Of a DNA stretch of 64,000 nucleotides, positions 34,285 through 43,024 are shown piece after piece. This DNA is from Arthrobacter sp. ISL-95 (lineage in GTDB: Bacteria > Actinomycetota > Actinomycetes > Actinomycetales > Micrococcaceae), in assembly GCF_018613695.1 (NCBI RefSeq), contig NZ_JAGGPR010000005.1, positions 307,571 to 371,570 on the forward strand, written 5' to 3'. The position numbers and the translations under genes were made by a program. Position 1 is the first letter of the stretch. The number at the start of each line of letters is the position of its first letter. The notes below the pieces were generated by a model. The model was not told the origin of the DNA and ran no database searches. It was given only the letters and a program-made list of their open reading frames with translations.

Positions 34285-35556
34285 GTGGCGAAACTACTGG
34301 CAGACATCACCCCTTTGAAGGAGAGCCCGGCCTTTCGGCGGCTCTGGCTGGGGGCTTCGGTGGCCGCAATCGGAACCCAACTGACTCTGGTGGCAGTCAG
34401 TCTGGAGGTTTACCGGCTCACGCAGGAGAGCTTCTACGTGGGCCTCCTCGGCATCTTTGCACTAGTGCCCCTGGTCATCGCGGGTCTCTACGGGGGTTCC
34501 GTTTCTGACGCGTACGATCGCCGCAAAGTTGCCCTCATCGCTTCGCTGGTTCTTTGGGCTACCACTGCCGCGCTGGCCTTGCAGGCCTGGCTGGAAATCG
34601 GCAACATCTGGCTCCTCTACGCGCTGGTGGCCGTCCAAAGCGGCGCCCAGGGCATCAACGGCCCGGCCCGCAGCGCCATCATTCCCCTCTTGGTCCGTAA
34701 GGATCTGCTGCCCGCGGCCAACGCCTTGAGCATGCTGACCTTTGGCCTGTCCATGACCGCCGGCCCACTCCTGGCAGGGGTTCTTGTGGCCACCATCGGT
34801 TTCGGCTGGACCTACACCATTGATGTCATCAGTTTCACGTTCGCCCTGTGGGGGCTCTTCAGACTCCCGCCCCTGCCGCCGTCCAAGGATGCCGTGCGTC
34901 CAGGGCTGCGTTCCGTGGTTGAGGGCTTTCGGTTTCTTGGAACACGGCCAAACGTCCGCATGACGTTCATCATCGACCTCATCGCCATGATCTGCGCCCA
35001 ACCCCGGGCTTTGATGCCTGCGATAGGGGCCGTGATGATCGGCGGAGGCGAAACCACAGTGGGCGTGTTGCTCGCCTCCACGGCCGTGGGTGCTTTCCTG
35101 GCCGGGCTGTTTTCCGGGCCCCTGGGGAGGGTACGCAAGCAGGGCAGCGCAGTCGTGTGGTCGGTGATTGGCTGGGGTGCTTCGATTGCCGGCTTCGGTC
35201 TGGTGGTGCTGCTGGCCGGGGATTCAGGCCGCGACGGCGTCACTCCCTGGCTGATCCCGGCTGCCCTCTGCTGTGCCCTCGCCGGGATCTCCGACTCCAT
35301 CAGCGCGGTCTTCCGCACCACCATCCTGCAGTCAGCCACTCCGGACCACATGCGGGGCCGGCTGCAGGGGGTGTTCATTGTGCTGGTGGCCGGAGGGCCC
35401 CGGGTGGGGGACATGCTGGCCGGCGGTGTCACCCAGTTCCTCAGTGAAGGCGGGGTCTTGCTCCTTGGCGGACTTCTTTGCATTGTCCTTGCATGGGTGG
35501 CTTCGCGAATGCAGCCCGGATTCGTGGCATACGACGCAAAGCATCCGGTGCCCTGA
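34285..35556 (+). CDS. MFS transporter, EntS-like exporter
   Basis: A 423-residue protein with about 11-12 membrane segments. PAFRRLWLGASVAAIGTQLTLVAVSLEVY is the TM1 pattern, and GLYGGSVSDAYDRRKVALIA the loop 2-3 motif, of the EntS/DHA3 branch of efflux proteins (enterobactin exporter and macrolide pumps). The C-terminal half has PDHMRGRLQGVFIVLVAGGPRVGD, also typical. GTG start at 34285: TAAGGT (34273-34278) lies 6 nt before it and no Shine-Dalgarno is present, suggesting leaderless translation. Divergent from the HIT-like gene by 92 bp. The exported compound is unknown; a siderophore is possible given efeUOB nearby but is speculative. Confidence 0.88.
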   Translation: MAKLLADITPLKESPAFRRLWLGASVAAIGTQLTLVAVSLEVYRLTQESFYVGLLGIFALVPLVIAGLYGGSVSDAYDRRKVALIASLVLWATTAALALQAWLEIGNIWLLYALVAVQSGAQGINGPARSAIIPLLVRKDLLPAANALSMLTFGLSMTAGPLLAGVLVATIGFGWTYTIDVISFTFALWGLFRLPPLPPSKDAVRPGLRSVVEGFRFLGTRPNVRMTFIIDLIAMICAQPRALMPAIGAVMIGGGETTVGVLLASTAVGAFLAGLFSGPLGRVRKQGSAVVWSVIGWGASIAGFGLVVLLAGDSGRDGVTPWLIPAALCCALAGISDSISAVFRTTILQSATPDHMRGRLQGVFIVLVAGGPRVGDMLAGGVTQFLSEGGVLLLGGLLCIVLAWVASRMQPGFVAYDAKHPVP

Positions 35557-35687
35557 CTTGCCGGGTACTTTGCCGGGGACCATGCCGGCCTCCCTCCAAC
35601 GTAGGCTGACAAGGAACATGACTAGCGGCGTCGGCGTTAATCTGAGTAAAACCCCTGCAAAAGCCGAGGAAAGCGACAAGACCAACC

Positions 35688-36557
35688 GTGCATAAACACA
35701 ACAATGGACTCAAGACTGCGGCGCTCTTCGGTGTGCTGTGGGCGGTGTTGTTGGGTTTGGGCGCCATCATCGCGGCCGGGACGCGCAGCACCACTCCCAT
35801 CTGGATCATGGCGTTGATCGGTGTCGGGACCACTGCGTATGGCTACTGGAACAGCGACAAGATTGCCATCCGTTCCATGGCCGCCTACCCCGTTACCGAG
35901 GCGCAAGCACCGCAGCTGTACCAGATTGTTCGGGAGCTGTCTGTGCGTGCAAACAAACCCATGCCCCGGATCTACCTTTCACCCACCATGACGCCCAATG
36001 CCTTCGCCACGGGACGCAATCCCAAGAATGCGGCCGTGTGCTGCACCGAGGGCATCCTCCATCTGCTGGATGCCCGAGAACTCAGGGGCGTCCTGGGGCA
36101 TGAGATGATGCACGTGTACAACCGGGACATCCTCACCTCATCGGTGGCCGCGGCCGTGGCCGGCGTCATCACCTCCGTGGGGCAGATGCTGCTGATTTTC
36201 GGCAGCGGGGACCGGCGCAACGCCAACCCGTTGGCCACCATCGCGATGGCACTGCTGGCGCCCTTCGCGGCGTCGCTGATTCAGATGGCCATCTCCCGCA
36301 CCCGGGAATTCGACGCCGACGAGGACGGCGCGGAACTCACCGGCGATCCACTGGCGCTCGCCTCAGCCCTGCGCAAGATTGAAGGTGGGGTTACCCAGTT
36401 GCCGCTCCCGCAGGACCAGCGGCTAGTCAATGCCTCGCACCTGATGATCGCCAACCCGTTCCGTGGCGGCGGCATGAGACGCATGTTCTCCACGCACCCG
36501 CCCATGAAGGAACGGATCAGCCGACTGGAACGGATGGCCGGGCGCCCGCTTTCCTAG
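35688..36557 (+). CDS. htpX: HtpX-like membrane zinc metalloprotease
   Basis: A 289-residue M48 peptidase of membrane-protein quality control. Two N-terminal helices (about 8-30 and 37-55) precede the catalytic domain. The zinc site is HEMMH (H138, E139, H142) with the third ligand Glu in TREFDADEDGAELTG (about 205-219); two more helices lie between them (about 148-205). FSTHPPMKERISRLERM near the end is the usual family C-terminus. The GTG start at 35688 fixes the usual MHKHNNGLKTA-like N-terminus; Shine-Dalgarno is weak. Converges on efeB, whose stop lies 15 bp away with no clear terminator between. Confidence 0.95.
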   Translation: MHKHNNGLKTAALFGVLWAVLLGLGAIIAAGTRSTTPIWIMALIGVGTTAYGYWNSDKIAIRSMAAYPVTEAQAPQLYQIVRELSVRANKPMPRIYLSPTMTPNAFATGRNPKNAAVCCTEGILHLLDARELRGVLGHEMMHVYNRDILTSSVAAAVAGVITSVGQMLLIFGSGDRRNANPLATIAMALLAPFAASLIQMAISRTREFDADEDGAELTGDPLALASALRKIEGGVTQLPLPQDQRLVNASHLMIANPFRGGGMRRMFSTHPPMKERISRLERMAGRPLS

Positions 36558-36571
36558 ATTGCTAAACCAGG

Positions 36572-37993
36572 CTAGGCGAACAATCCCTCGCCAATGAAGC
36601 CGCCTGCCTGAACCCCAGGAGGCACCGCAAAGAGACCCGAGCCGGTGTGCTTCAAGTACTCCACGGACAGGGTGTCACTCTTGGCCAACGCCAGTTGCAT
36701 GGGTACGTAGTGGGTCCGGGGATCCTTGACGAATGCGATGAAGAACAGCCCGGCGTCGAGGTGTCCCAGCCCGTCCGAGCCGTCCGTGAAGTTGTAGCCA
36801 CGGCGCAGCATCCGCACCCCGGCGTTTTGGTCCGGGTGGGCAAGGCGCATGTGGGAGTCCATGGGAATGAGAGGATCGCCGTTGCGGCCGGCCATGGCGA
36901 AATCGGGCGGGCTGAACTCCTCCCCGCCGGACAACGGAGCGCCGGCTCCTTTGGTGCGGCCGATCAGCCCTTCCTGTTCACGCAGTGACGTCCGGTCCCA
37001 GATTTCAATGTGCATCTGAATCCTCCGGGCCACCAGATAGCTGCCGCCGGTCATCCACTGTTCGCCCGCAGATCCGGAGCCTACCCACACGTGCTCATCA
37101 AGCAGTGCGGTGTCTTCGACCTTGAGGTTGTTGGTGCCGTCCTTGAACCCGAACAGGTTTCGTGGAGTCACCTGAGCCCGGGATGTGGACGACGTGCGTC
37201 CGAACCCCAGCTGGGACCAACGCACCCGGACCTTGCCGAAGCCGATCCTTGCCAGGTTCCGGATAGCGTGCACTGCTACTTGGGGGTCATCAGCGCAGGC
37301 TTGGATAACAATGTCCCCGCCCGTGCGGCCCGGTTGAAGATCGTCTCCAGGGAAATGCGGAAGATCGATCAGGGCTTCCGGGCGGCGCCCCTCCAGACCA
37401 AAGCGGACTTTCCCATCCTTCTCGAACAGCCCCGCGCCAAAACCGAACGTCAGCGTCAGCTTTGCGGCAGCCAAATCCAATGCCTCGCCGGTGTCTTCCG
37501 GCGGGGCATCGTACGGACCGTCCACGGCGCCCGTCTTACCCGTCGGGATGCCGGTTGTCATGGCCTCAGCCGCGGAAGTCCAGTCCTTGAGGAGCTTGAT
37601 GAGTTCCTTGCGGTCCTCGGTGGTGACGTCAAAAGCGGCCATGTGCAGGCGATCCTGGGCCGGGGTAGTGATACCGGCCTGGTGGTCGCCAAAGAACGGA
37701 ACCACTGCTTCGCCGGCGCTGGTGTCCGTGGTGGAAGCAGCAGCAGCGGATAGTGCGTCATGTCCCAGGAATCCGGCAGCCAGGCCAGCCACCGCGCCCG
37801 CGCCGCCTACTCCCGCGAGCGAGAGCAGGCCACGGCGGGAGACGCCTTTGCGGCGGCTTTCGGCGGCAGCTGCTGTACCGCCGTCGGCCGCTTCCCGGGA
37901 GGTCACGACGGCGGCAGTGTCACCGGCAGTGCCCACCCGGCCAAGGTCGTGATCAGCGGGATCGCCGGTGTGCCCGAAGGGGCAGCCGCTCAT
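36572..37993 (-). CDS. efeB: Deferrochelatase/peroxidase EfeB (DyP-type), Tat-exported
   Basis: A 473-residue heme peroxidase of the EfeUOB ferrous/ferric uptake system. It carries a twin-arginine signal, SRRGLLSLAGVGGAGAV, at residues 52-68, behind an unusually long 51-residue n-region that begins with MSGCPFGHTG. The DyP signature GxxDG appears as GFKDGTNN (282-289) and the heme-ligand His lies in the C-terminal half (MDSHMRLAHPDQNAG). The ATG at 37993 overlaps the efeO stop by 4 nt (ATGA), so it is the third coupled gene. It is thought to oxidise ferrous iron at the cell surface for the EfeU permease. Confidence 0.95.
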   Translation of the reverse strand: MSGCPFGHTGDPADHDLGRVGTAGDTAAVVTSREAADGGTAAAAESRRKGVSRRGLLSLAGVGGAGAVAGLAAGFLGHDALSAAAASTTDTSAGEAVVPFFGDHQAGITTPAQDRLHMAAFDVTTEDRKELIKLLKDWTSAAEAMTTGIPTGKTGAVDGPYDAPPEDTGEALDLAAAKLTLTFGFGAGLFEKDGKVRFGLEGRRPEALIDLPHFPGDDLQPGRTGGDIVIQACADDPQVAVHAIRNLARIGFGKVRVRWSQLGFGRTSSTSRAQVTPRNLFGFKDGTNNLKVEDTALLDEHVWVGSGSAGEQWMTGGSYLVARRIQMHIEIWDRTSLREQEGLIGRTKGAGAPLSGGEEFSPPDFAMAGRNGDPLIPMDSHMRLAHPDQNAGVRMLRRGYNFTDGSDGLGHLDAGLFFIAFVKDPRTHYVPMQLALAKSDTLSVEYLKHTGSGLFAVPPGVQAGGFIGEGLFA

Positions 37994-39162
37994 AGCACCA
38001 CGGCTGCGGTGAGCTTGGAGAGGGGCTCACCCAGCGAATCCACCAAGGCAGCGAGCTGCTGGACCTGATCCTGGCTCAGCTCGTTATAGTAAACGAAGCC
38101 GTCGCCCTTGGCGTGCTTCTTGAGCTCTGATTGGAGCGCCGTGAACTTCTCATCCAAGGACTTGGCGAGCTCAGGATCCTTCTGCTCAAGCGCAGGCTTC
38201 AGGTTCTCGAAGGCGATGCGTGCACCGTCCACGTTGGCTTGGAAATCCCAAAGATCCGTGTGGGACCAGATTTCCTCTTCTCCGGTGACCTTGCCGGTGG
38301 CCACCTCGTCCAGGAGTTCTTTGGCGCCGTTGCCGAGCTTGTCCGGGGTGATTTCAACCGTGCGGGTTCGGGTGACGAGGTCTTCGGTGTCTGCTACCAG
38401 CTGCGTGGAGATGGCGGTGCGCTCGGCCGGCGTCAAGGCTGTGTACTCTGCCGGCGGGAAGAGGTCCTTCTCGGCGCGGTGCCAGCCGGTCCATTCCTGT
38501 CCGGGCTCAAGGTCTGCCTCGCGGGCATCCAACTTGGGGTCGAGGTCGCCGAAGGACTCAGCTACGGGTTCGATCCGTTCCCAGTGCATGCGGGTGGAGG
38601 CGTAGAGCTCACGGGCCTTGGCGGCGTCCCCGGCAGCGAATGCCTCGGCGAAGGCTTTGGTGCCCACGATCAGCTGCTCCGTCTGGTCTTTCACGTAGGC
38701 CGCGTACTGCTGGGATCCGTTGTCCAGGAGCTTCTGGAAGTCAGCGTCAACGCTGGGCTTGTTGCCGGATTCGGTGACCTCGAAAGAGGCGCGGATGCCT
38801 TCGCCCTGCATACCCGGCTTGCAGGCGGTGTTGTACTTGCCGGCCGGAGCGGTGACCACCAGGTTGCGGGTGATGCCGGGACCGATGTTCTCCACTTCGC
38901 CCAGGATCCGCAGGCCGTCCTCAGCCAGCAGGTAGAACTCGGTGACCTCCGTGCCTTCGTTCTTCACAGCGAAGGTGAGGTTGCCGCTCGGCGCTGTGCC
39001 CGTGGACACCTTGCACTCGTTGGCTGTGCTGCTGACCTGGATGGGACCATCTGCCGCATCCGTGGCCTTTGCGTTGTCAGTGCAGCCTGCAAGCACCAGG
39101 GGCACGGCTGCTGCAGCGCCGATGACGGCAAGGGTCCTGCGAAGTTTGGGGGATCCGAGCAT
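37990..39162 (-). CDS. efeO: Iron uptake lipoprotein EfeO (cupredoxin plus M75 domain)
   Basis: A 390-residue surface lipoprotein. Signal with lipobox VLAGC (lipidated C27). A cupredoxin-like domain (about 38-135: CKVSTGTAPSGNLTFAVKNEGTEVTEFYL in two strands, CKPG near 120) is followed by an imelysin/M75 domain (about 150-385) with the metal HxxE motif in GWHRAEKDLFPP and the RMHWERIEPVAESFGDLD block. It delivers iron to EfeU. AAGGA lies about 8 nt before the ATG. Middle gene of efeU-efeO-efeB: 60 nt after efeU and overlapping efeB by 4 nt. Confidence 0.95.
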   Translation of the reverse strand: MLGSPKLRRTLAVIGAAAAVPLVLAGCTDNAKATDAADGPIQVSSTANECKVSTGTAPSGNLTFAVKNEGTEVTEFYLLAEDGLRILGEVENIGPGITRNLVVTAPAGKYNTACKPGMQGEGIRASFEVTESGNKPSVDADFQKLLDNGSQQYAAYVKDQTEQLIVGTKAFAEAFAAGDAAKARELYASTRMHWERIEPVAESFGDLDPKLDAREADLEPGQEWTGWHRAEKDLFPPAEYTALTPAERTAISTQLVADTEDLVTRTRTVEITPDKLGNGAKELLDEVATGKVTGEEEIWSHTDLWDFQANVDGARIAFENLKPALEQKDPELAKSLDEKFTALQSELKKHAKGDGFVYYNELSQDQVQQLAALVDSLGEPLSKLTAAVVL

Positions 39163-39222
39163 GATGGGTCCTTATGTTGAAGGGGTGGCGAGACCGGAGT
39201 TACCCGGCGAGACTTTGGTGGC

Positions 39223-40077
39223 CTAGGCCTGTGTTGCGACGGCCGGGGCTGTAGCGGTACTGGAAACCTTGGGCGGCGCAGAACGGTTGGCCCGGATGTA
39301 GAGGAACAGCACCGGGACTACGTAAAGCAGCCACGCGGCGGCCTCGAGCCAGGTAGTGGCGGGGGAAAGGTTCAGGGTGCCCTTGAGTAAGGTGCCGTAC
39401 CAGGACGACGGCGGTATGGCGGCGGAGACGTCGAAGGCCAGGTTGTTCAGGCCCGGCAGGATGCCGGCTTCTTGGAGGTCGTGGATTCCGTAGGCCAGAA
39501 CTCCGCCGGCAATGATGATCAGTCCTACTCCGGTCCAAGTGAAGAAGCGGCCCAGGTTCACTTTGAGGACACCCCTGTGCAACAGGTATCCCAGACCGGC
39601 TGCCGTCAACAGGCCAAGAAGTGCGCCGAGCAGGGGGAGCGTGGTTTCACCCGTTGCTTGGGCTGCGGCCCAGATAAACAGTGCGGTTTCGAGGCCTTCC
39701 CGGCCCACGGCGAGTGCCGCCACCACCACAAGGCCCCAAGCGGCCCCGTCGGCCGCTTTATCCACCTGCGAGCGGAGTTCGCCGCCGAGGCTGCGGGCGG
39801 TGCGCGCCATCCAGAAAACCATCCAGGTCACCAGCGCAACGGCCACAATGGACAAGCTGCCGCCGATCGCTTCCTGGGCCTCGAACGTCAGGCCGCGGGG
39901 GCCAAAAGTCAGCACTGCGCCGAAGCCAAGCGATATCGCAACTGCGAGGCCGACGCCCATCCACACTCGAGGGATCAGGTGACGCCTGCCAGTCTTGATG
40001 AGATAGGCCATCAGCAGCACCACAATCAGTGATGCCTCAAGGCCTTCGCGCAGGCCGATCAGGTAATTGGCGGTCAT
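39223..40077 (-). CDS. efeU: Iron permease EfeU/FTR1
   Basis: A 284-residue seven-helix permease of the oxidase-dependent iron transporter family. Both REGLE iron-translocation motifs are intact (10-14 in TM1 and 126-130 in TM4). First gene of the operon. A 16-bp iron-box-like palindrome, CTTAGG-N4-CCTAAG, lies 27 nt upstream of the ATG, so DtxR/IdeR-type repression under iron sufficiency is expected. The C-terminal tail is Pro/Thr/Ala-rich and cytoplasmic or periplasmic. Confidence 0.96.
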   Translation of the reverse strand: MTANYLIGLREGLEASLIVVLLMAYLIKTGRRHLIPRVWMGVGLAVAISLGFGAVLTFGPRGLTFEAQEAIGGSLSIVAVALVTWMVFWMARTARSLGGELRSQVDKAADGAAWGLVVVAALAVGREGLETALFIWAAAQATGETTLPLLGALLGLLTAAGLGYLLHRGVLKVNLGRFFTWTGVGLIIIAGGVLAYGIHDLQEAGILPGLNNLAFDVSAAIPPSSWYGTLLKGTLNLSPATTWLEAAAWLLYVVPVLFLYIRANRSAPPKVSSTATAPAVATQA

Positions 40078-40103
40078 GGTTTTCTTTCGCTAAGGGAACC
40101 GTA

Positions 40104-40119
40104 CTTAGGCTCACCTAAG
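40104..40119 (-). promoter_or_regulatory. DtxR/IdeR-like iron box upstream of efeU
   Basis: CTTAGG-CTCA-CCTAAG, perfect 6-bp arms, matches the TTAGG...CCTAA core of DtxR/IdeR sites and lies 27 nt upstream of efeU. Confidence 0.75.
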
Positions 40120-40211
40120 GAAAAAGGATACTTTGACTTGACTATTACGCAAACTAATCATGCGCTAATGCGCTCGCTCATTACGACAATCGATGTAGTT
40201 GAGGACAGCAA

Positions 40212-40256
40212 AAAGCCGGGACGCAGGTGCCCCTTTCAGGGGTGCGTCCCGGCTTT
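40212..40256 (-). terminator. Rho-independent terminator of yajQ
   Basis: A perfect 14-bp stem (AAAGCCGGGACGCA with its complement), with a further inner pairing GGTGCCCC/GGGG, and T-rich on the minus strand beyond (40214-40207). It is 37 nt past the yajQ stop. Confidence 0.88.
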
Positions 40257-40292
40257 GCAGCTCTTGGCGCCTCGGCGCTTTGTGCGAGGGTG

Positions 40293-40784
40293 CTAGCTGC
40301 GGAAGTTCACGAACTGCAGATCGGCCTCTTCGAACTTCTTCAGGATGTTCATGGTCTCCTGGAGGTCATCACGGGACTTGGAGGTGACGCGGAGCTCGTC
40401 GCCCTGGATCTGGGACTTGACCGACTTGGGAGCTTCATCGCGGATGATCTTGTTGATCTTCTTGGCGATGTCCTGGGCGATGCCCTCCTTGATGGTGCAC
40501 TCCAGGCGGAATTCCTTACCGGAGGGGAAGGGTTCGCCCTGGTCCAGGGACTTCAGGGAGATGCCGCGCTTGATGAGCTTGGACTGGAAGACATCCAGTA
40601 CAGCCAGGACGCGGTCCTCGGAGTTGGCCTTCATGAGGATCTTTTCGCCGCTGAAGTCGATCTCCGCACCAACGCCCTTGAAGTCGTACCGCTGGGCGAT
40701 TTCCTTCTGGGACTGGTTGAGCGCGTTGGCAACCTCTTGCTTGTCTACTTTGCTTACGACGTCGAATGTGGATTCGCCTGCCAT
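40293..40784 (-). CDS. YajQ-family nucleotide-binding protein
   Basis: A 163-residue cytoplasmic protein matching YajQ end to end: ESTFDVVSKVDKQEVANAL at the N-terminus, RYDFKG (about 32-37), KLIKRGIS, and the C-terminal VTSKSRDDLQETM. Proteins of this family have two ferredoxin-like domains; some bind cyclic di-GMP and others bind tRNA or nucleotides, so the ligand here is open. AGGAG lies 5 nt before the ATG. Monocistronic, closed by the hairpin at 40212-40256. Confidence 0.95.
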   Translation of the reverse strand: MAGESTFDVVSKVDKQEVANALNQSQKEIAQRYDFKGVGAEIDFSGEKILMKANSEDRVLAVLDVFQSKLIKRGISLKSLDQGEPFPSGKEFRLECTIKEGIAQDIAKKINKIIRDEAPKSVKSQIQGDELRVTSKSRDDLQETMNILKKFEEADLQFVNFRS

Positions 40785-40966
40785 GACTCTCCTTAGGTTG
40801 GGGGCCCTGTGAGGGCGGGTTGGTCTGCCATCCAGCCTAGTACGGAAGGCGTGGGTTGGGGCCGGGGAGTTCTTTCACAGTTCGCTCACAGCGCATGCAG
40901 GGCTGGAACTGAGGCTGCCGGTTGAGAGTTGTACCAGTTGGAAGAACGCATCCACGGAGGATCAGC

Positions 40967-41233
40967 ATGAGCAGCAAGGCCGTCCAGTCCATCAGCAAAT
41001 CCGCTTCCGCAGCGGCAGGCTCCATTGGTACGGCTGCAGTTGCCGCAGCAAGTGCTGTAGCTGCCGCGGCTGTTGCGGCGTCGATCGTCCTGAGCCCGGT
41101 TCCCGACGCTGCCTCCCGGATGGATGGCGTGCACGCGGACTTGCTGCGAGCCGTGCAGCTAAACCAGATCACTGCCGAGCAGGCCGAAAAGTTCGAGGCC
41201 AAACTGGCTGGCAGGATCCTCGGCGAAGCCTGA
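40967..41233 (+). CDS. Small alanine-rich protein
   Basis: An 88-residue protein I do not recognise. Residues 12-40 are almost only Ala, Ser, Gly and Val and could form one membrane helix or a flexible hydrophobic stretch; the C-terminal 35 residues (MDGVHADLLRAVQLNQITAEQAEKFEAKL) form a predicted amphipathic helix pair like a short SHOCT domain. The ATG at 40967 has a strong CGGAGG Shine-Dalgarno 6 nt upstream; an in-frame ATG 45 nt earlier lacks one. It stands alone between yajQ (divergent) and tRNA-Tyr. Confidence 0.62.
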   Translation: MSSKAVQSISKSASAAAGSIGTAAVAAASAVAAAAVAASIVLSPVPDAASRMDGVHADLLRAVQLNQITAEQAEKFEAKLAGRILGEA

Positions 41234-41361
41234 AATCCCGCGCAATCCCAAGCGTCCCACGCCGATTAGATTCTTCGCAGAAAGTTCTGTAAGGTTGTCT
41301 CTGCCTTCGGTTACCGGATCTAAAAGAAACGGTCTCCGGAAGTGATCTTCTTTTGAAGTTC

Positions 41362-41443
41362 GGCAGATTACCCGAGCGGCCAAAGGGGGCTGACTGTAAA
41401 TCAGCTGGCAACGCCTACGGGGGTTCGAATCCCTCATCTGCCA
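41362..41443 (+). tRNA. tRNA-Tyr (anticodon GTA)
   Basis: Acceptor arm GGCAGAT pairs with ATCTGCC (41436-41442), discriminator A at 41443. Anticodon stem GCTGA/TCAGC encloses loop CTGTAAA with anticodon GTA at 41396-41398. A long variable arm and GGTTCGAAT T-loop make it a class II tRNA, as bacterial tRNA-Tyr are. The 3' CCA is not encoded. A terminator follows directly. Confidence 0.97.
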
Positions 41444-41451
41444 CCCAAGGA

Positions 41452-41486
41452 AAATCCCCGGAACCACTGGTTCCGGGGATTTTTTC
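41452..41486 (+). terminator. Rho-independent terminator of tRNA-Tyr
   Basis: A perfect 14-bp stem (AAATCCCCGGAACC with its complement) around ACT, running into TTTTTT. Confidence 0.93.
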
Positions 41487-41621
41487 GTGTGCCCCGGCAA
41501 ACTTTCCTGCCCCGGCAACTTCCTGCCGACGGATCCCCGCAGTAGTTCGTCCGGCTCACCCCTGTGCGGCGGGGGTTTCGTACTGGTGCGAGTGGGTAGG
41601 CCCAGGCCTCAGGTGTGCGGC

Positions 41622-41706
41622 TACCACCCACTTTGAACCAGCGAGCTGAGTGGCGCGCCGCAATCCAGGGCGTGTCATCACCCCCGAGTGTTCAAAGTGG
41701 GTGGTG
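41622..41706. repeat. Long inverted repeat with 51-nt spacer
   Basis: TACCACCCACTTTGAAC (41622-41638) and its complement at 41690-41706 match at 16 of 17 positions. The repeat fills the 290-bp gap between tRNA-Tyr and the potassium channel stop (41735) together with the tRNA terminator; no gene is visible there. Confidence 0.7.
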
Positions 41707-41734
41707 AGGGTACGGGCTGGAACGGGAGGCCGGG

Positions 41735-42526
41735 CTACGCCTCGCGTCCCTGCCTCAGTTCCGTGGCTTGTTGATGCTCCGTGGCTTGCCGGAGTTCCGC
41801 GATCTCCATCCGCAGGGCCGCGATCTCCGTCACGAGGTCAGCCATCTCGGCGCGAACCGGCTCCTCGGCCGCGGCAGCCTTGACTTCCGCTGCCGCGGCC
41901 ACGCCCTCGGCGTTCTCCTCAATGCGTTGCAGGAGCCAGGAGGCAATGGAGGCTGTGACAATACCCAGGACTGCGATCCCGCTCATCATCAAGGCGGCGG
42001 CTACCATCCTGCCGATGGGTGTCACAGGGTATAGGTCTCCGTACCCCACGGTGGTGATGGTGGTGATGGCCCACCAGGCAGCGTCCCCGAAGGTGAGGAT
42101 TTTGGCGTCAGGAGCGTTCTGCTCCACGTCCAGCACGCCCAGTGCCCCGATGAGGATCAGCATTGCAGCGGCACCGGCAACATAGGTGGCCACGCGTCCG
42201 CGCAGCGTTTCGCCCACCGTCCGCTGCAGGACGGAGAGCAACGTGACCAGGCGCAGCAGCCGTAGTGGCCGGAAGAACGGGAGCACCACGATCAGGAGTT
42301 CGTGAAGATTCCAGAGGAACCACCGCATGCGGTTCTCGGCAAGCCAGAGATTGACGAAGTAATCCAACGCAAAGATTCCCCATGTGATCCAAAGAACCAC
42401 TTCGAAGGGGATTGCCTCTGCCCCGCTGACGCGACCGATGACCTGCCACGCGTAGGCCGTGAGGAATATCAATGCCGTGGCCATGAGGGGCCATTCAACC
42501 AGGTCCCTGTATCGCGCTTGAGTCAT
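41735..42526 (-). CDS. Voltage-gated-type potassium channel
   Basis: A 263-residue ion channel subunit. Segments at about 15-31, 42-62, 72-100 (with the S4-like FRPLRLLRLVTLLSVLQR), 113-131 and 173-198 flank the pore loop, whose selectivity filter is TTVGYGD (158-164). The C-terminal 60 residues form a long Glu/Ala-rich coiled coil (AEMADLVTEIAALRMEIAELRQ) that probably holds the tetramer together. TAGTAT (42538-42533) lies 6 nt before the ATG, no Shine-Dalgarno: leaderless type. Potassium selectivity follows from the filter; gating is unknown. Confidence 0.93.
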   Translation of the reverse strand: MTQARYRDLVEWPLMATALIFLTAYAWQVIGRVSGAEAIPFEVVLWITWGIFALDYFVNLWLAENRMRWFLWNLHELLIVVLPFFRPLRLLRLVTLLSVLQRTVGETLRGRVATYVAGAAAMLILIGALGVLDVEQNAPDAKILTFGDAAWWAITTITTVGYGDLYPVTPIGRMVAAALMMSGIAVLGIVTASIASWLLQRIEENAEGVAAAAEVKAAAAEEPVRAEMADLVTEIAALRMEIAELRQATEHQQATELRQGREA

Positions 42527-42628
42527 ACGGGAATACTAGCCACAGCGAAAGCCCTGACAGTACAAGAACAGGACCGGACAGTCCAAGGACGGGACCGGTC
42601 AGGCCTGGACCCTGTCAGACTGAAGCGC

Positions 42629-42874
42629 TCAGGAGGCCGGCGATTCCAGCCAGTAACCGTCCAGGTGGTGAATCAGCTGGCGCCCCAGGCCACCCTTGAG
42701 CTGGATCCACAGCGTGCTGCGATCGTCGGTCATGCCGTCGATGGTTCCCTCGATCCGGTTGCCGCGGGCATCCTGGAGGACCACGTGCTGGTGGCGGGAT
42801 AGTTCAGGCCAAACGTCGCCTTGTGGCCTGGTGGTTTGCAGCGTGCTCAAAGGGGTCCCCCTTGTGTGTTTCAT
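42629..42874 (-). CDS. Small conserved-looking protein, function unknown
   Basis: An 81-residue protein without a recognised family. The middle (RHQHVVLQDARGNRIEGTIDGMTDDRSTLWIQL, split over two strands) reads like a small beta-barrel with an Sm- or PilZ-like feel, ending with HHLDGYWLESPAS. ATG 42874 is used; a TTG directly before it is also in frame. No clear Shine-Dalgarno. It stands alone between the channel and the thioesterase. Coding potential is supported by codon bias (GC-rich third positions) only, so existence is moderately sure. Confidence 0.55.
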   Translation of the reverse strand: MKHTRGTPLSTLQTTRPQGDVWPELSRHQHVVLQDARGNRIEGTIDGMTDDRSTLWIQLKGGLGRQLIHHLDGYWLESPAS

Positions 42875-43024
42875 CAATATGAGTTTCAGATATTGTGCAC
42901 GTCTTTGATGAACCGGCGGTAAACGTTAGTGCAAACGTTGGACATAAACCGGCGTCCCCAAGAACCGGGTCCACTATGCGGTCCCCATATTCCCCCTGTA
43001 GTTACTGGCGGGTAACATTGAGCC

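Noticed and set aside
41362..41443. tRNA-Tyr as an integration site of a mobile element
   Set aside because: No integrase and no repeat of the tRNA 3' end were found in the window.
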